Shown: positions 32,000 through 41,187, counted from the first letter of the stretch. The stretch is DNA of 64,000 nucleotides from Halobacillus_B rhizosphaerae (GCF_046719735.1 NZ_JAUTWQ010000023.1:1-64000), one strand, 5' to 3'. Made by a program: numbers and translations. The notes: generated from the letters alone by a model not told the origin.

Positions 32000-32614
32000 T
32001 TAATGAATAGAATCTGAGGCAAAACCATACAAAAAGAAGCTGATAATCTTTTTTGCTGCTTCTTCACTGCGTTCGGAAGCTTTTGTTTCTTTCCCTATAG
32101 TAAAGATAGTGGAAGATAAAGCATGGTTTATTAATGTCATGAGAAGCCGTGCACAAACGGTCGGTGTATAGCCGCTTGCCTGAGGGTCCCGCAGAGAGCC
32201 GTCGGTAAAACCTTTCTTAAATACCTCAATCATTGGATATAAATAAGCTTCGTGCCACCACACTTGAATTTGTTTCTGAGCCGGTTCAGGCAGCTCATGC
32301 TGAATATCGTGAAACATCTGAGTTAAATCATTCGGGTGGTGTTTTATCATATAGGAAACCACTTTAAGGAGACATTTCTCTGTAGACAGGTTCTGCGCCA
32401 GAATCTCATCCATGGATTGCTTTGTTTCTAAGGAAACAGAACGAATGACTTCAACATATAGTTCGGTTTTCCCTGAGAAGTGGTGGTACAGGGCAGGCTG
32501 GGTAATGCCGCATGTATCAGCAATTTGTCTAGTAGAGACTGCTCTGTAGCCTAATTCCATAAATAGCTTTCGTGAAGTTTGAATAATCATGTTTCTTGTT
32601 TCAGTTTTTTTCAT
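32000..32614 (-). CDS. TetR-family regulator of the MMPL exporter
   Basis: The 204-residue regulator has a TetR helix-turn-helix (about 8-55; GYRAVSTRQIADTCGITQ then PALYHHFSGKTELY) and an effector domain of typical length. It is encoded directly upstream of the MMPL exporter on the same strand. The CTTATCA-N2-TGATAAG palindrome occurs in both promoters, so it probably represses itself and the pump until an exported lipid or drug binds. The ribosome site is weak (AAAG). Confidence 0.88.
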   Translation of the reverse strand: MKKTETRNMIIQTSRKLFMELGYRAVSTRQIADTCGITQPALYHHFSGKTELYVEVIRSVSLETKQSMDEILAQNLSTEKCLLKVVSYMIKHHPNDLTQMFHDIQHELPEPAQKQIQVWWHEAYLYPMIEVFKKGFTDGSLRDPQASGYTPTVCARLLMTLINHALSSTIFTIGKETKASERSEEAAKKIISFFLYGFASDSIH

Positions 32615-32662
32615 TGTAGTTTCTCAAACTTTCTTTTGTCATTTCTTCTAGCGCTAATCCAG

Positions 32663-32678
32663 CTTATCAAGTGATAAG
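32663..32678 (-). promoter_or_regulatory. Operator palindrome before the TetR gene
   Basis: CTTATCAAGTGATAAG: arms identical to 31926-31941, centre AG instead of AT. Confidence 0.65.
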
Positions 32679-32768
32679 TTTAGTTATAATTGAATCATAA
32701 TTGATCACAGAAGAGAAGTCAAAATTGAATCGGCTGAAGCAAAGATCTATTAAGCACGGCAGATGGAC

Positions 32769-32812
32769 AAAAACGCCCGAACCGGTTATTTTCACAGGTT
32801 CGGGCGTTTTAG
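32769..32812 (-). terminator. Terminator of the aldo/keto reductase gene
   Basis: AAAACGCCCGAACC/GGTTCGGGCGTTTT, 14 bp, T-runs both sides; CCGAACC-core hairpin. Confidence 0.8.
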
Positions 32813-32887
32813 TGTCTTACTTTAGTTCTCCATTTAGCTAAGGCGTAGATATCTTGCAGTTATATCGATTAATGCCTCATCTCTCTG

Positions 32888-33892
32888 TTACCTAATTCCC
32901 ATATCCTGACGATCGGGCGGTGCCATAAATTCTGGTCCGACCGGGTCTTTAATATGCTTTGAAAGAATCTTATCAATATCATTCATTGTTTCTTTATCAA
33001 TGTGAAAATCTTCAATTTCCTGTACTGGATCCAACTGTTCTGGTTTTCGGCCACCCATAAGGGCAATGCCAGAACCTGGCTGATCTAATACCCATCGGAG
33101 GGCCAGGTGAAGAACACGTTTACCATAACGACTTTTGGCAAGTTCATCTAATTCCTCGACAGCATTTAAGTACTGGGTGAAACGAGGCTGCTGGAATTTA
33201 GGATCGTTGTTTCTTAAGTCATCTCCTTTAAATTCTCTATCCGTTGACATTTTTCCTGATAAAAGACCGCGGCATAGGGAACCGTAAGTAATCGAGGTAA
33301 TTTCGTGTTCCTTAACGTATGGCAGAATACCCTTTTCGATATCCCGTTCAAATAAATTGTAAGGCGGCTGAAGAGTATCTATAGGAGCAGCTTCTCTAAA
33401 AATATCCATCTGTTCTGGTGAAAAGTTACTCACTCCGATCGCTTTAATCTTCCCTTGTTTGTGAAGATAATGGAGAGCTTCTGCCGTTTCATGAATAGGG
33501 GTGACTGGATCAGGCCAATGAACTTGGTAGACATCAATATAATCCGTCTGAAGTCTTTGTAATGAATCTTCGACTTCTTGATGAATTCGTTCTTTACTGC
33601 CATTTCTAAACACATCTTCACCTTTCCAGTCCATTCCTACCTTAGTAGCCAGCAGAAGATCATCCCGGTTTCCATATTGCTGAATGGCTTTTCCGACAAT
33701 TTCCTCGGATTGGCCAAATCCATAAACCGGGGCTGTATCAATGAAATTAATTCCTTTATCCAAAGCGGAGTGGATGGTTTTTATAGATTGTTTTTCATCG
33801 GTTCCGCCCCACATCCAGCCTCCGATCGCCCAAGTACCCAGTCCAATCCGGGTGGCTTGTTTTTCTGTATGATTAATTGTTAATTTTTCCAA
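32888..33892 (-). CDS. Aldo/keto reductase (IolS/YhdN-like)
   Basis: The 334-residue NADP(H)-dependent reductase has the AKR tetrad: Asp in FIDTAPVYG with the following Tyr, Lys in LLLATKVGMDW and His in VYQVHWPDP. The cofactor region AIGVSNFSPEQ is clear. It is closest in pattern to AKR11 (YhdN, IolS). Physiological substrate unknown; carbonyl detoxification is common for the group. The TTG start at 33892 follows GGAGGTGG; the in-frame ATG 15 bases upstream would place the ribosome site inside the gene. Confidence 0.9.
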   Translation of the reverse strand: MEKLTINHTEKQATRIGLGTWAIGGWMWGGTDEKQSIKTIHSALDKGINFIDTAPVYGFGQSEEIVGKAIQQYGNRDDLLLATKVGMDWKGEDVFRNGSKERIHQEVEDSLQRLQTDYIDVYQVHWPDPVTPIHETAEALHYLHKQGKIKAIGVSNFSPEQMDIFREAAPIDTLQPPYNLFERDIEKGILPYVKEHEITSITYGSLCRGLLSGKMSTDREFKGDDLRNNDPKFQQPRFTQYLNAVEELDELAKSRYGKRVLHLALRWVLDQPGSGIALMGGRKPEQLDPVQEIEDFHIDKETMNDIDKILSKHIKDPVGPEFMAPPDRQDMGIR

Positions 33893-34162
33893 CGATTCCA
33901 CCTCCATAACGAATTCATCCTTGTGTCTACCCGCAAATCCACATGATTAATCTTTTTAAGTGGCACGACTCTTGAAGGTGGAAGCGAAAGAAATATTTAC
34001 AGCCAGCTTTAAATAAAGAGAATAATGGGGGAGAATATAAAGATCTGCTTACTATTCTTACTTCGAAAAGAGGGAACTTCGTGAATAAAATAGTAAAGGT
34101 TAGTAATCGAATAAGAGTTATGACAAAATAAAGGTATATTATGCCAATGGAGGTACAACATA

Positions 34163-35380
34163 ATGGACGGATTTCATGAAGCTTTTATACAAATTTTAAT
34201 TTTACTGGCTATTTCTGTTTCAGTCATTGCAATTGCCAAGTTGTTAAAAGAACCTTACTCTATTGCTTTAGTCATTGTTGGATTAATTCTTGGACTAACA
34301 GAAATTCCCTATTTGGAAGACGCAGAATATTACATAACACAGTCGGATGTTTTTGAGGCAACCATCATCTCGCTTTTTTTACCGATTCTTTTAGGGGACG
34401 CAACGTTAAAATTATCCTTTCCTCATTTATATAAACAAAGAAAGCCAGTAGTCAGCCTTGCGTTTTTAGGAACTTTTCTATCCTTTATCTGCATTGGTGC
34501 CGGGGCTTACTTTCTGCTTGGCCTGCCTCTTGCCGTCGCTTTTACATTTGCTGCATTGATGAGCGCAACCGATCCCATCAGTGTGCTATCCATCTTTAAG
34601 TCCTTAGGGGTATCGCAGAAGCTGTCCACTGTAATGGAAGGTGAATCGCTATTTAATGATGGAATTGCTGTCGTACTGTTTAAGATATCAAGTATCTATC
34701 TGTTGACTTATATTGAGATGGGGTGGTCCGGACTTGGTCACGGAATCCTGCTGTTTTTGCAATTTGCAGCAGGTGGAGCAGTAATTGGCTTAGCGATGGG
34801 ATATATTTTTTCTCAGATCATCCGTCTATATGACGATTATCCCTTAGAAATAGCATTCAGTGCTTTACTTTTTTTCGGGAGTTACTTTATTGCAGAACAT
34901 TTCCACACTTCTGGAGTGATTGCTGTGGTAGTTGCAGGTCTTATTTTTGGAGAATATGGGGCTAAGATCGGCATGTCAGATGAGACAAGGACGAATATTA
35001 ACACGTTTTGGGATGTTATTACTTTGCTTGCTAATTCTCTCATTTTCCTTATGATTGGCCTGGAAATCCAAAATGTACAATTCAACGGCAATTGGATATT
35101 AATTCCATTAGCGATTCTCATTGTATTACTAGGTAGAACGATTGCTTTATATTTCAGCACGAGACGTATCAACGGTATATCTGTTAAGGAGAGGCTGCTT
35201 CTTAATTGGGGAGGTTTGCGAGGAAGTTTATCTGTAGCTCTGGCTCTAAGTTTACCAGAGGATTTTTCCGGAAGAGATGAAGTCTTGCTGTTTACATTTT
35301 CCGTTGTGTTGTTTTCGTTACTAATTCAAGGGTTAACCATTAAACCGCTTATTAAAAAACTTGGACTAATTGGTGATTGA
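34163..35380 (+). CDS. CPA1-family Na+/H+ antiporter
   Basis: The 405-residue protein has about 12 membrane helices and CPA1 hallmarks: ALMSATDPISVLSIFK, GESLFNDGIAVVLF (the ND pair of the ion site) and the C-terminal NWGGLRGSLSVALALSLP. Compared with eukaryotic-type NHE it lacks a long cytosolic tail. It would extrude Na+ (or K+) in exchange for H+, central for a halophile. The ATG follows GGAGGTACAACATA. Its upstream region 33893-34162 contains no other gene. Confidence 0.92.
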   Translation: MDGFHEAFIQILILLAISVSVIAIAKLLKEPYSIALVIVGLILGLTEIPYLEDAEYYITQSDVFEATIISLFLPILLGDATLKLSFPHLYKQRKPVVSLAFLGTFLSFICIGAGAYFLLGLPLAVAFTFAALMSATDPISVLSIFKSLGVSQKLSTVMEGESLFNDGIAVVLFKISSIYLLTYIEMGWSGLGHGILLFLQFAAGGAVIGLAMGYIFSQIIRLYDDYPLEIAFSALLFFGSYFIAEHFHTSGVIAVVVAGLIFGEYGAKIGMSDETRTNINTFWDVITLLANSLIFLMIGLEIQNVQFNGNWILIPLAILIVLLGRTIALYFSTRRINGISVKERLLLNWGGLRGSLSVALALSLPEDFSGRDEVLLFTFSVVLFSLLIQGLTIKPLIKKLGLIGD

Positions 35381-35418
35381 TAGGAAGTTTGGCAGCTGTC
35401 CGGTTTTTATAGACATTA

Positions 35419-35451
35419 TCAAACCTGAACCCAAATATGGTTCAGGTTTGA
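35419..35451 (+). terminator. Terminator of the antiporter gene
   Basis: TCAAACCTGAACC/GGTTCAGGTTTGA, 13-bp perfect stem; variant of the CCGAACC hairpins. Confidence 0.75.
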
Positions 35452-35560
35452 TTTATTTAGAAGTAAATACCTATTCGTGAGAGAGGTACTGCTGTTTTCA
35501 GAGACATTTATAAAGAAAAAGGGGAGCAGCGGGATTAATAGTACTTGAAAAAATAAAAAA

Positions 35561-35596
35561 TGCCTGGCAGAAAAATGTGTTTTTTTCAGCCAGGCA
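35561..35596 (-). terminator. Terminator of nfrA
   Basis: On the minus strand TGCCTGGC/GCCAGGCA is followed by ATTTTTTATTTTTT. Confidence 0.8.
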
Positions 35597-35645
35597 ATAA
35601 TGTTTTAGTTTTTAGTATGACTTCTCCTACCCTTTCTAAATTGGT

Positions 35646-36383
35646 TTATCGCTTATTAAATCCTTTTTTCTGGACAAGATCCGTGACGTCCATCCTCATT
35701 GGATGAGTAAATCTTCTCCGCATTTGATCTGTCCAAGTATCATTCCTAGAATTAGAAGTTCTGGATTGATAATACGCCAAAATTTGCTCATCAAATGCAT
35801 CTAGTTCTTGTTCATGCTCCTGGTATTCATTTTCAAAATATATTGCTCTTTTAGGAAGCCGCGGCTTTTGATCTGGGCTGTGGTCAGGTGTTCCCAATAC
35901 CATCCCAAATAAGGGGATCACGTGATCTGGGAGTCCGAGTATCTCATCTACTCTTTCGATATTATTTCGAATACTTCCAATAAAGCAGATCCCTAATCCC
36001 ATAGATTCAGCAGCGACTGCTGCATTTTGTGCCGCCAAAGCCGCGTCAATGGCAGATACTAGAAAGTGTTCACTGTTTTCTAAATTTGGAAGCATTTCTT
36101 TATATTCCTCTTTTGAAGCTTTTACTGCAGGTCTATGAAGATCAGCACAGTAAATAAGCAGATGACCATTATCTTTAACGTAAGGCTGATTAGTTATTTC
36201 AGCGAGCTCCGTTTTTTTCTGTTGATCTGTTATTCCGATAATGGAATAGGCCATCATATAACTTGAGGTTGAAGCACTTTGTGCAGCCTTAATTATCGTA
36301 TCCAGTTGTTCTTCTGTTACGGGAATATCTTTAAATTGTCTTATCGAACGGTGATTTAATAGAGATTGAATGATTGAATTCAT
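35646..36383 (-). CDS. nfrA: NADPH-dependent nitro/flavin reductase (NfrA-like)
   Basis: The 245-residue FMN oxidoreductase matches NfrA: LLNHRSIRQFKDIPV (phosphate-binding N-terminus), SYMMAYSIIGIT and ESMGLGICFIGSIRNN. NfrA reduces FMN, nitroaromatics and quinones and is part of oxidative/Spx-type stress responses in B. subtilis. AGGAGGAAA precedes the ATG. The 10-bp palindrome GTATTAATAC at 36447-36456 upstream may be an operator (weak). Confidence 0.9.
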   Translation of the reverse strand: MNSIIQSLLNHRSIRQFKDIPVTEEQLDTIIKAAQSASTSSYMMAYSIIGITDQQKKTELAEITNQPYVKDNGHLLIYCADLHRPAVKASKEEYKEMLPNLENSEHFLVSAIDAALAAQNAAVAAESMGLGICFIGSIRNNIERVDEILGLPDHVIPLFGMVLGTPDHSPDQKPRLPKRAIYFENEYQEHEQELDAFDEQILAYYQSRTSNSRNDTWTDQMRRRFTHPMRMDVTDLVQKKGFNKR

Positions 36384-36584
36384 AAAAAATTTCCTCCTAG
36401 TTATAATCCTACTTCATTTAAAATTAACAAATTGCGATTAGATTTTGTATTAATACGATCTTTAGGAAGTAATTTAAAGTAAATTGACAAAAAATTAAGA
36501 AAATTTTAAAGTGAATTTAGAGGAAAAATTTTTGCTGACGAAGAATTTATTACTATACTATATTTTTTTAGGCAGGTGAGCCCT

Positions 36585-36929
36585 TTGTCTAACGTATTTG
36601 ACTTTGAGCAGTACAAATTCAAGAAGGACGTAAAAAACCAAACACAAAATAAAGCCATAATAGTAGAAGTTTATATTACTACTGTCAAGTTTGTATGCCA
36701 GTATTTAGATATTACATATGATCATCCTGTAGAATATGTGACGTCCGATATGGAGCTGGAACTGCTATATTGCGGGGACCGTGATCGATTCATAAAGACC
36801 TTTACTGCCATAATCACCTATTGGGGAATAGAAACAGGTATGGAGAATGTCTTACCGCCTGAAGAAGAATTTGAGCGCTTCAAAACTATCGGGGACCTAT
36901 GTATTTATATTGAGAAACGGGTGAAATGA
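36585..36929 (+). CDS. Unknown 114-aa protein, possibly carrier-protein-like fold
   Basis: I do not recognise this family. The 114-residue soluble protein is acidic at the C-terminus, where EEEFERFKTIGDLCIYIEK resembles the last helix region of acyl carrier proteins. No DSL serine for phosphopantetheine is present. The TTG at 36585 is well spaced from AGGTGAG; a GTG at 36576 overlaps that site. A promoter TTGCTG-N16-TATACT (36532-36559) reads into it. It is transcribed alone and ends in a bidirectional terminator. Confidence 0.65.
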   Translation: MSNVFDFEQYKFKKDVKNQTQNKAIIVEVYITTVKFVCQYLDITYDHPVEYVTSDMELELLYCGDRDRFIKTFTAIITYWGIETGMENVLPPEEEFERFKTIGDLCIYIEKRVK

Positions 36930-36958
36930 CTATAAGACTGATTAGTTCAGTCTTATAG
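36930..36958. terminator. Shared convergent terminator
   Basis: CTATAAGACTGA/TCAGTCTTATAG between converging genes; the minus-strand stop codon lies in the loop. Confidence 0.7.
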
Positions 36959-37193
36959 GTTTCGCCTTTTTCATATGGATTAGCCCTAAATATATTTGGA
37001 GACTGCCGAGACCGAACAATACCGGACCAATGGAAAATGCGAAAAAGATACTTAAAATAATTTGCAGGACTCCAGACAACATAGTGTATAAGTATTTTCT
37101 TCTCCTGAAGCTTACATAGGCTGAAAAAGTATTAACGAATGCGGCAATTAGCAGGAAAGGAATAAAACGAGTTACATCGAATAAGTGGATCAT
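36942..37193 (-). CDS. Small membrane protein (83 aa, unknown)
   Basis: The 83-residue protein has two to three hydrophobic segments separated by a basic SFRRRKY loop and a basic C-terminus (MKKAKP). The ATG at 37193 is seven bases after GAGGAGGTG; an upstream in-frame start overlaps the ribosome site. Family not recognised; it resembles short inner-membrane DUF proteins of Bacillaceae. Confidence 0.65.
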   Translation of the reverse strand: MIHLFDVTRFIPFLLIAAFVNTFSAYVSFRRRKYLYTMLSGVLQIILSIFFAFSIGPVLFGLGSLQIYLGLIHMKKAKPIRLN

Positions 37194-37455
37194 TTCGCAC
37201 CTCCTCACTAAATGAATGGCTTGATATTATTGGAGTTTACCACTGTTTTCCATCTTTTTTCAACAGCGAAAAACGTCTAGTTTTGCGATGGGGAACAGTG
37301 CCCTCTCTTTTCCTTGATCGTCAGATTTAAAAGAGGGTTCATTCAATGTGCTTAAGAAAATATTAATAGGTGAAATGCAGCACTTTATTCGGTATGTTAT
37401 TTATAAGGAGAAAGACTTACTGAGCATAGGAAAGCCAAGGAGAGGAGATCGCCCA

Positions 37456-38427
37456 ATGAATGGAAGAATTGAAGTGAGAAATTTATCGAAAACTTTTAAA
37501 AAAGGAAACGTTAAAGCAGTGAAAGATGTTTCTTTTGATGTGAAGGATGGAGAATTTTTTGCTTTCTTAGGACCCAATGGAGCTGGTAAGTCCACGACGG
37601 TTCAAATCTTAACGACGCTAATTAATGCAACTGGTGGAAAAGCCATGGTGGCGGGTCATGACGTTATAAAGGAACCGGAGAAGGTGAGGAAATATATCGG
37701 TGTTGCGCTTCAGGAAACTGGAGTTGATCCTGATTTGACTGGAAGAGAGATGATTGAATTACAAGCTAATATCTTCGGTTTTTCTAAACAGGGAGCTAAA
37801 ACGAGAGCGGATGAACTGTTAGGAATTGTTCAGCTTGAAGAATCAGCGGACCGGAGGATAGGAAATTATTCGGGCGGGATGAGGAGAAGGCTCGATTTAG
37901 CTCTTACGTTAGTGAACGAACCAAAAATTTTATTTTTGGATGAGCCGACTACAGGGCTTGATCCATCAAACCGAATGGCCATTTGGAAGGAACTCCGCAG
38001 GCTAAACCAGGAAAATGGAACGACTATCTTCTTGACGACTCAATATTTGGAGGAAGCAGATTCTCTGGCAAATCGCATTAGTATTATTAACAATGGTGAG
38101 ATTGTAGCCACGGGGACACCTAAGGAGCTCAAAGCTCAAATTGGCAACGATTTGATTGCCATGACCTTTCATTCTGAAGAAGAAGAGAAAATAGCTGAGC
38201 AGCTTCTGAAAAGTGAAACCAATGACATAGATGCGATCCGGCAAAATGGAAAGTTAAATATATATGTGGATGATGGGACAAAACAACTGCTGGAACTCAT
38301 CCGGATTCTCGATCAGCATCAAATTGAAGTAGACACCGTAAATTTATCCTCTCCTACATTGGATGATATTTTCTTGAAAATTACCAGTGAACAGAAAGTG
38401 GAAGGAGAGCGTTCTTATGGGGAATAA
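37456..38427 (+). CDS. ABC transporter ATP-binding protein (DrrA-like)
   Basis: The 323-residue ATPase has Walker A GPNGAGKST (39-47), a Q-loop in ALQETG, signature NYSGGMRRR, Walker B ILFLDEPTTG and TTQYLEEAD (switch His replaced by Gln). A C-terminal extension (about 235-320) is typical of DrrA-type exporters. AAGGAGAGG precedes ATG 37456; the ORF upstream of it lacks support. It overlaps the permease gene by 11 bases. The pair is probably a drug or lipid exporter. Confidence 0.9.
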   Translation: MNGRIEVRNLSKTFKKGNVKAVKDVSFDVKDGEFFAFLGPNGAGKSTTVQILTTLINATGGKAMVAGHDVIKEPEKVRKYIGVALQETGVDPDLTGREMIELQANIFGFSKQGAKTRADELLGIVQLEESADRRIGNYSGGMRRRLDLALTLVNEPKILFLDEPTTGLDPSNRMAIWKELRRLNQENGTTIFLTTQYLEEADSLANRISIINNGEIVATGTPKELKAQIGNDLIAMTFHSEEEEKIAEQLLKSETNDIDAIRQNGKLNIYVDDGTKQLLELIRILDQHQIEVDTVNLSSPTLDDIFLKITSEQKVEGERSYGE

Positions 38428-39196
38428 TCTCTTTAAAGACACCTGGTTAATAACAAAGCGAAACATTAAAACGACACTTAGAAATCCTTTTTCTTTTATT
38501 CCCAACCTGATGATTTCAGCTTTTTTCCTGCTGGTCTATGATGGTGGATTGAGTGGTATTTCTCAGCTTCCCACTTTCGAAGGAGCCAATTACCTTGCCT
38601 TCATCCTTCCCGTATCTATAGTGTCTGCAGCCATCGGGGGAGCAGGTGGAGCCGGGCAGAGTATTGTGAAGGATATAGAGAATGGGTTCTTTTCAAGACT
38701 TCTTCTCACTCCTGCTTCAAGACTCGCCATTGTGCTTGGGCCGATTATCGCGGGCATGCTGCAGTTATTCGTTCAAACTATTTTAATTATATGCATCGGT
38801 TATTTATTAGGGCTAGAATCAGTTACAGGTTTTGGAGGGATCTTGTTCGTTATTTTTATTGCTATCGGATGGGGACTTGCCTTTGCAGGTTATTCAGCAG
38901 GTGTAGCGCTGCGTACGAAGAATGCTCAAGCTGCACAAGCAGGAACTTTTATATTCTTCCCGCTCATCTTTCTAAGTACAACCTTTGTCCCTTATGATTT
39001 GATTGAAGCGAATTGGCTGAAAGTAGCGGCAACGATCAATCCAACAACGTATATTTTTGAAAGTATGCGTACTGTATTAATCGATGGCTGGGTTTTTTGG
39101 GATCTGATGCAAGGTGTATTTGCGATTATTATTGTGTGCGCCATAACGATAACGTTTGCTGCATTATCTGCAAAAAAAGCGGTTTCCAGAGGCTGA
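38417..39196 (+). CDS. ABC-2 type permease of the DrrA-like exporter
   Basis: The 259-residue protein has six membrane helices and ABC-2 features (TWLITKRNIKTTLRNP at the N-terminus, FSRLLLTPASR after helix 2, TFVPYD near helix 5). It forms the channel for the upstream ATPase. The ATG at 38417 lies inside the end of the ATPase gene behind AAGGAGAG. No terminator follows; the rsgA leader promoter begins directly downstream. Confidence 0.9.
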   Translation: MGNNLFKDTWLITKRNIKTTLRNPFSFIPNLMISAFFLLVYDGGLSGISQLPTFEGANYLAFILPVSIVSAAIGGAGGAGQSIVKDIENGFFSRLLLTPASRLAIVLGPIIAGMLQLFVQTILIICIGYLLGLESVTGFGGILFVIFIAIGWGLAFAGYSAGVALRTKNAQAAQAGTFIFFPLIFLSTTFVPYDLIEANWLKVAATINPTTYIFESMRTVLIDGWVFWDLMQGVFAIIIVCAITITFAALSAKKAVSRG

Positions 39197-39238
39197 TTAC
39201 TATAAATTTGTGGTATAATTTAGAAACTAACGTAAAGG

Positions 39239-39344
39239 AGTTGATGTGTTATGTCTATTAAATCAAGTTATCAACCTCAAACCAATCCATACAATCATTT
39301 AGGAGGACACATCAACTGATTGCGGTCCTCCTGCTACAGGAGGA
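39239..39344 (+). promoter_or_regulatory. Leader with mutually exclusive hairpins before rsgA (putative translational attenuator)
   Basis: Three stems are visible. C: AGTTGATGTGT (39239-39249) with ACACATCAACT (39307-39317), enclosing the leader ORF start. A: AGGAGGAC (39301-39308) with GTCCTCCT (39325-39332). B: TCCTCCT (39326-39332) with AGGAGGA (39338-39344), which is the rsgA ribosome site. A and B cannot coexist. C+B would silence rsgA; A, or a ribosome at the end of the leader ORF, would free its ribosome site. An extended -10 (TGGTATAAT, ending 39219) lies upstream. Confidence 0.6.
39251..39319 (+). CDS. Leader peptide ORF (22 aa) of rsgA
   Basis: An ATG ten bases after AAAGGAG opens a 22-residue ORF (begins MSIKSSYQPQ, ends HLGGHIN) that stops 30 bases before rsgA. 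Its last codons form one arm of hairpins A and C in the leader. The peptide is polar, without a signal or membrane segment. It looks more like a regulatory leader than a functional protein (inference), but a small stand-alone protein cannot be excluded. Confidence 0.5.
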   Translation: MSIKSSYQPQTNPYNHLGGHIN

Positions 39345-39349
39345 ATTTA

Positions 39350-40372
39350 ATGAACAAGCAGCAGCTTAAAGATTTTCGTAACCATTTTCAACTACAGGTA
39401 ACCTCTGAGGAAACAACAGGGAGAATCAGCCGGGTAACCCAGGGTCTCTATGATATTCGTACTAGGGATAAGACTTATATTGCCCAGCTTTCTGGACGTT
39501 TTCACCATCAAGTGGAGAGCAGCCGCGATTTACCTGCGATTGGAGATTGGGTTATTGTTGAACCTTATGATCAAGATGAAAAGGCTCTGATTCATAAGGT
39601 CTTAACCAGAGAAACGTTATTATCAAGAAAAAAAGCTGGAGAAAGCCATACTGAACAACTCATAGCTGCCAATATAAATAAGGTGTTTATTGTGACCGCC
39701 TTAACAGAGGAATTCAATTTAAGAAGAATTGAACGGTATATTACGCAGATTTATGAAAGTGGTGCACTCCCAGTTATTGTATGTACAAAGCGGGATTTAT
39801 GCAGCGAGACGGAAGATAGGCTGGCAGAGGTAACCGCTTCAGCTCCCGGGATATCCGTATATGCTATAAACAATCTAACTGGAGAAGGGTTAGATTTATT
39901 GGAAAATGAATTAATTCCCGGAGAAACCATTGCATTAATAGGTTCGTCCGGCGTAGGGAAATCCTCGTTAATTAACCGGCTTTTGGGAGAAGAAAGAATG
40001 ACTACCAGCGAAGTGAGGTCTTCTGATAATCGTGGAAGGCACACCACTACTCATCGCGAATTGTTTGAACTGCCAAATGGTTCTGTGGTTATTGATACAC
40101 CTGGAATGCGTGAACTTCAGCTCTGGAGTAAGGAAGAAAGTTCTGATGCAGCTTTTTCAGATATTGAAGTTTTAAGCGATAAATGTAAATTCAGAGACTG
40201 CAGTCATGACACGGAACCCGGATGTGCAGTTCAAAGAGCGATTAAAGATGGCGAATTAGAGGAATCTCGCTTGAAAAACTATTTTAAATTGAGAAGAGAA
40301 CTTAGGCGGTTAGAGCTGAAGGAACAATATGGGACGCATCGTACAAATCGTATTTTACATGGACCTAAGTGA
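39350..40372 (+). CDS. rsgA: Ribosome small-subunit-dependent GTPase A (RsgA/YjeQ)
   Basis: The 340-residue circularly permuted GTPase has an OB domain (about 20-100), G4 TKRD (146-149), G1 GSSGVGKSS (198-206), G3 DTPG (249-252) and the zinc knuckle Cys279, Cys284, His286, Cys292. RsgA checks late 30S assembly. It is longer than B. subtilis CpgA (298) and not beside prkC/prpC, so it may be a second paralogue. ATG 39350 is six bases after AGGAGGA; that site can be sequestered by a 7-bp hairpin in the leader. Confidence 0.93.
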   Translation: MNKQQLKDFRNHFQLQVTSEETTGRISRVTQGLYDIRTRDKTYIAQLSGRFHHQVESSRDLPAIGDWVIVEPYDQDEKALIHKVLTRETLLSRKKAGESHTEQLIAANINKVFIVTALTEEFNLRRIERYITQIYESGALPVIVCTKRDLCSETEDRLAEVTASAPGISVYAINNLTGEGLDLLENELIPGETIALIGSSGVGKSSLINRLLGEERMTTSEVRSSDNRGRHTTTHRELFELPNGSVVIDTPGMRELQLWSKEESSDAAFSDIEVLSDKCKFRDCSHDTEPGCAVQRAIKDGELEESRLKNYFKLRRELRRLELKEQYGTHRTNRILHGPK

Positions 40373-40394
40373 ATTTTAATTCATCAGACTTAAG

Positions 40395-40424
40395 AAAGGT
40401 GTCAGTGAACTGACGCCTTTTTTA
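40395..40424 (+). terminator. Terminator of rsgA
   Basis: AAAGGTGTCA/TGACGCCTTT followed by TTTATTTTTT. Confidence 0.85.
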
Positions 40425-40623
40425 TTTTTTTACCATCGTTTTAGGACCGGGTCATCCCTCAAAATCTTATGATAATCCCCCTGCCGATTTAATAAAGGGG
40501 GGAATATTTTTAGGATAGGACGGGAAATAGTAGGTAAGGGATGACTATGTAAAGCATCTTTAGGATATTCAGGTTATTCAAAATGTAAGAGTTCTACTAA
40601 GATATCAATAGGAGGATATGAAT

Positions 40624-41187
40624 ATGTCAGATCGATTATTTTCACCAGAAAAAGCGGAAAAGCTGTTAAGTGATGACCGACAAAAAACTGTGCCAGTAGA
40701 TCAAATTATTAAGCTTTTAGATTTGCAAGGCAATGAAAAAATTGCTGACCTTGGAGCTGGAAATGGATATTTAACTCTCCCATTAGCACAAGCAACTAAG
40801 GAGCGGGTGACGGCCGTGGACCTGCAAATGGAAATGTTAGACATGCTGGCTGCAAGAGCAGAATCAGAAGGATTAGACAATATAGAACGAATGGAAAGCG
40901 GTATAGAAAAGCTGAATTTCCCGGATGGTTCTTTTGAGAGGGCCGTGACTGCTTTTGTACTTCACGAAGTTTCTGACCTTGAGCAAACCTTAAAAGAAGT
41001 AGACCGAGTATTAAACGAAAACGGAAAACTTCTGATTCTGGATTGGGAAAAACGCGATTCTGATCAAGGACCGCCTCTTAACCATCGGATTTCTTCAGAA
41101 GATATGGCCAAAGCTGCTTCAAAACAGGGATTTAAATTAGAAACCGGACATTTAAATGAAAATGTTTATTACATTTTAGCTCAATAA
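40624..41187 (+). CDS. Class I SAM-dependent methyltransferase
   Basis: The 187-residue enzyme has motif I ADLGAGNGYLTLPLA, a motif II acidic residue in VTAVDLQMEML, and the UbiE/Methyltransf_11 pattern FPDGSFERAVTAFVLHEV. Substrate unknown. ATG at 40624 is well spaced from AGGAGG; another ATG six bases earlier is too close. It is monocistronic. Confidence 0.88.
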   Translation: MSDRLFSPEKAEKLLSDDRQKTVPVDQIIKLLDLQGNEKIADLGAGNGYLTLPLAQATKERVTAVDLQMEMLDMLAARAESEGLDNIERMESGIEKLNFPDGSFERAVTAFVLHEVSDLEQTLKEVDRVLNENGKLLILDWEKRDSDQGPPLNHRISSEDMAKAASKQGFKLETGHLNENVYYILAQ

